Shown here piece after piece: positions 6,175 through 8,827 of a stretch of 8,827 nt of DNA. Each line of letters opens with the position of its first letter. Position 1 is the first letter of the stretch. Origin of the DNA: CAIKBL01 sp043734785 (GTDB lineage: Bacteria; Pseudomonadota; Gammaproteobacteria; Ga0077536); assembly GCA_043734785.1 (NCBI GenBank), contig JAYTEX010000209.1:1-8827 (forward strand), read 5' to 3'. Under the pieces are notes generated by a model. The model saw only the letters and a list, made by a program, of their open reading frames with translations, did no database searches and had not been told where the DNA came from. Position numbers and translations under genes: made by a program.

Positions 6175-7101
6175 ATGCGCCTCCCAAACGTGGAAGTCAA
6201 CGCGATCAGCATTCGCCAAAGGATTGTCTTGGGTCTGACCAAAAAAGAAATGGTGAGAATGCTCGCCGCAGAGGCGGGCCGAGGCGAATTGATATTCTCG
6301 ACCTCCGCCACCGTGGCGCTGCGGGTTCAGCAGGCACTTGAGGATCCGGATTGTCACCTGGAAACGGCGACGCGCCTGATTCAAGCGGAGCCACTGCTCT
6401 CGGCGCGGGTAGTGGCGGTGGCTAATTCCGCGGCCTTCAATCGCTCCGGCAGGGTGGTGAGCGATGTCCGCGCCGCAGTGAGCCTGTTGGGCTTTCGGGT
6501 GGTCCGGACTCTCGCCACGGCGGTGATTACCCGCGAGCTGGCCGGGACGGTGGACGCACTACCCGCTCATCGAGACCTTGCTGCACGATTGTGGGAGCAC
6601 ACGGCCCACGTGGCGGCTCTGGCTCAGCTGATTGCGCGACGGGTCATGCGGCAAGATCCGGAGACCGCGATGTTCGCGGGACTGGTCCACGAGATCAGCG
6701 GGTTCTACCTGCTGTCTCGCGCCAAGGACTTTCCAGGTTTGATAGACGGCGCACCGGAGGACCCGGAGGACCCGGAGGATGACGATGATGATGCCGTTTC
6801 ACCCGCGCGCGAGATAGGCCGCGCCGTGCTCAAGGCGTTGTCGGTGCCGGCACCCGTGGTCGCGGCCGTTGAGGTGCTCTGGACGGGTTACCTCGCGTTC
6901 CCACCGACCACGTTGGGAGATACGCTGCTGCTCGCAGACCAGCTGGCGCCGGTCAAATCCCCCCTGCTTCAGGGGCCAGACAAGAATTGTGACGCAGCGG
7001 TCGCGATGATCGACATGAATATCGGGGAGGAAACACTCGTCGGGATCCTCGCTGAATCGGTCGAGGAAGTGAGATCCCTGACCGCAGCCCTGCGCTTCTA
7101 G
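6175..7101 (+). CDS. HDOD-domain signalling protein
   Basis: This 308-residue protein is predicted cytoplasmic. The HDOD domain starts around residue 37. L-E-D-P-D-C (55-60), A-E-P-L-L-S-A-R-V-V (71-80), V-A-N-S-A-A-F (82-88) and V-S-L-L-G-F (102-107) are typical of the family. The later HD-like region has W-E-H-T-A-H-V-A-A-L-A (140-150) and A-G-L-V-H-E-I (168-174), where canonical HD enzymes have H-D. HDOD proteins usually lack the metal-binding set and act as regulatory scaffolds, so no enzyme activity is claimed. A strongly acidic insert, (P-E-D)3 then D-D-D-D, occupies about 195-206. The ATG at 6175 is the first start after an in-frame stop at 6169-6171, but no ribosome binding site precedes it. 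M26 (6250) is an alternative that also keeps the domain. It lies 63 bases after cheB, possibly with its own promoter. HDOD genes near chemotaxis genes are known, but the role here is unknown. Confidence 0.85.
   Translation: MRLPNVEVNAISIRQRIVLGLTKKEMVRMLAAEAGRGELIFSTSATVALRVQQALEDPDCHLETATRLIQAEPLLSARVVAVANSAAFNRSGRVVSDVRAAVSLLGFRVVRTLATAVITRELAGTVDALPAHRDLAARLWEHTAHVAALAQLIARRVMRQDPETAMFAGLVHEISGFYLLSRAKDFPGLIDGAPEDPEDPEDDDDDAVSPAREIGRAVLKALSVPAPVVAAVEVLWTGYLAFPPTTLGDTLLLADQLAPVKSPLLQGPDKNCDAAVAMIDMNIGEETLVGILAESVEEVRSLTAALRF
6754..6780 (+). repeat. Three tandem 9-base repeats inside the HDOD gene
   Basis: CCGGAGGAC occurs at 6754-6762 and 6763-6771, then CCGGAGGAT at 6772-6780, followed by GACGATGATGATG. 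They encode Pro-Glu-Asp three times and then a run of Asp. Changes in copy number would stay in frame and alter only the length of the acidic loop. Confidence 0.9.
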
Positions 7102-7155
7102 CGCGCCGGGGCGAACACCCCGGGCTTGGTGGTGAGGGCTCATGTACCCGGCGCG
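7102..7155. repeat. Overlapping inverted repeats after the HDOD gene, possible bidirectional terminator
   Basis: In the gap between the convergent HDOD and cyclase genes (7102-7255), CGCGCCGGG (7102-7110) is a perfect 9-base complement of CCCGGCGCG (7147-7155). A shorter stem, CCGGGG (7106-7111) with CCCCGG (7118-7123) and a six-base loop, shares its left arm with the longer one, so the two folds exclude each other. No T-run follows either stem, so a classical intrinsic terminator is not shown. The rest of the gap holds a small palindrome, GTCAC-C-GTGAC (7163-7173), and nothing else I recognise. Confidence 0.35.
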
Positions 7156-7255
7156 AGAGTAGGTCACCGTGACTCAATCCGAATCAACCGAAATACGCAC
7201 CCGCAGACAGCGCAAACTTGGCGTGTGACCGGAACGGCCAAGCCACGTGACTGAC

Positions 7256-8827
7256 TCAACCCACCTCGTTCGCGAGCAGGCGTAGATTCACCTGTGCACC
7301 GTGCTCGCTGGGGTGGCGTTTCCCGCCACCCGTGGCCATCGCCGGATTGCCGATGGTGCCGCGATCGCGCCCGCCGTCCTTGGAACAGTAGAGCGCGGCA
7401 TCCGCGATGCGCACCAGATCTTCCAGGGATTGGGCCATCGTCGTGTCGGCAAGGCCGAAACTCGCCGTAAAGACGGTGGTGCTGGTCGCCGCTTGCGTTG
7501 CAGCGAGGTGCGCGCGCAGCCGGGCGACCCACTCTAACGCTTGATCGGCGTTCGCGTTGGGTAGCACAAACATAAATTCTTCACCGCCCCAACGCGCGAC
7601 CAGATCGGCTGCGCGTGCGGCGCTACGGACTGCGTCTGCGAACTGGCGCAGCGCCGCGTCGCCAGTGTGGTGGCCCAGGGTATCGTTCAAACGTTTGAAG
7701 TGGTCGAGATCCGCCATAATTAACGCGAACGGTGTGCGTGTGCTTAAGATTTCTCGCGTCTGATACTCAAGCGTTCGTCGGTTTGATAATCCGGTAAGGC
7801 TGTCAGTGCTCGCCTGCACCTGGGTGCGCTGGAGAAGGCGCGGACGGTGCCTATTCGCGCACCGGCCTGGATTCCCAAAGTCGTCAGTTTAGAGACTTGG
7901 GCGCTGGTAAGGGGTGCGTCGAGTTTGCCTGTCGCATGCAGAACGCCCAGTGCGCGCCCCATAAAACTGACCGGAACACAGACCGCCGACACGGTGCCGC
8001 ACGGGCGGCTGCGGAGCCGCGGGCAGGCATTCAAGGCTTCGCTATCTGGAAACACCACGGGATTTCCACGTCTGACCGCAACACAACTGAAGGGCGACTC
8101 GACTTCACAACCCGGCGCACCCTCCGACGGGTGCGCGGTCGCACTTTCAAGGTGCGCGCGGCTCGAATCGGCGAGCAAAAGCTCCATCGGATGTTCCAGC
8201 GAAACAGCCACCATGGCGCGCGCGATCACCTGATGCGCTGCCGTTTCGGTGTCGGCCATTTCGAGCGCTTCGACGAGTTGATTGCCGAAGGCTCCGCGTT
8301 CGCTGTCGGCGCGCATTTGGCCGAGCATCGACTGCAGGTTACTGGCCATCGCGTTCATTGAGTGTGCAAGTTGGCCAACCTCGTCGCGGCTGGCAATGTC
8401 ATTGCGCACGTCAAGATTACCGTTCGCCATCGCGTTCGCATTGTCACGGACGTGACTGAGTGACCCACGAATCGATCTCGACACGACACCGACGAGCAGT
8501 ACGGCACCTAAGTTGACCAAGATACCAGCGCCAAGGATCCAAGCCTTCGCGCTGTGAGCAGCGCTCGTCGCATTCCGCTCCGCGCTGGCAACGCTCTCAG
8601 CCAACATTTCCGTTTGGACTTCCAATGCAGTCTTGGTGGCAGCAAAGGATTTTTCGAATAGGTCAATCCTGGCGACTGCCGCAGCGTTGTTTCGAAGCGC
8701 TAACTCTGCGATGCCCTGTGCCGCGCTGATATAGGTTTCGGCGAGCGCGCGGACGGCCTCGACGCTTTGATGGATCTCGGTGGCAAATACAAGTTTGTCT
8801 AATTCATCCAGATCGGACCGGAATTGT
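7256..8827 (-). pseudogene. Membrane HAMP-GAF-GGDEF diguanylate cyclase, frameshifted and 5' truncated by window
   Basis: The gene is read leftwards from the right edge, where the frame is still open, so its N-terminus is missing. A helical, probably periplasmic sensor (8827 to about 8545) is followed by a membrane segment (about 8544-8482), HAMP (about 8481-8320), GAF (about 8292-7834) and GGDEF (about 7819-7300), with the stop at 7256-7258. The GGDEF domain, numbered from the GTG at 7819, has A-D-L-D-H-F-K (36-42), active site W-G-G-E-E-F (77-82) and inhibitory site R69-A-A-D72, so the domain itself looks competent to make c-di-GMP. The GAF frame reaches V-R-A-F near 7834, then runs off phase and stops at 7744. 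The GGDEF frame continues as Q-R-T-Q-V-Q-A-S-T-D from about 7831. Deleting two bases or adding one joins them. As written, the product lacks GGDEF. A sequencing error, a real mutation or a separately translated GGDEF fragment are all possible. Confidence 0.8.

Noticed and set aside
7744..7833. Out-of-frame C-terminal tail of the HAMP-GAF frame as a genuine protein end
   Set aside because: It overlaps the start of the GGDEF domain in the neighbouring frame and has no domain character. It is a product of the frameshift.

Overview
The window is a chemotaxis and motility-signalling cluster from a GC-rich Gram-negative bacterium. Gene order, the E. coli-like CheR beta-subdomain, a CheZ-type protein beside cheY and two sigma-28-like promoter sequences point to a proteobacterium, probably Beta- and possibly Gammaproteobacteria. 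I cannot name the genus from this sequence alone.

Layout, left to right. Positions 1-87 are the last codons of a chemoreceptor (MCP) ending in a CheR/CheB-tethering pentapeptide. A sigma-28 (FliA)-like promoter candidate lies at 153-180. A plus-strand run follows: a short CheZ-like protein (268-741), cheY (789-1151), cheA (1186-3282), cheR (3370-4227), cheD (4227-4901, start overlapping the cheR stop by one base) and cheB (5029-6111). A second sigma-28-like sequence at 6141-6167 sits directly before an HDOD-domain gene (6175-7101). A structured, gene-free gap (7102-7255) separates this from a minus-strand gene that enters from the right edge: a membrane HAMP-GAF-GGDEF diguanylate cyclase whose reading frame is broken between GAF and GGDEF.

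How it works together. Receptors control the kinase CheA, which phosphorylates CheY (motor output) and CheB (adaptation). CheR and CheB add and remove receptor methyl groups, CheD deamidates receptor glutamines, and the CheZ-like protein is the likely CheY-P phosphatase. All phosphorylation and catalytic residues I looked for are intact in CheA, CheY, CheR, CheD and CheB. No cheW is present, so it must lie elsewhere. The HDOD gene and the c-di-GMP synthase suggest that other motility or lifestyle controls neighbour the chemotaxis genes.

This is mainly a known type of system. The points most worth a second look are: the CheZ-like protein and CheD share a near-identical extreme C-terminus (G-S-V-E/D-L-F); the HDOD gene may be leaderless; and the cyclase frameshift can be repaired by removing one copy of a GA dinucleotide.
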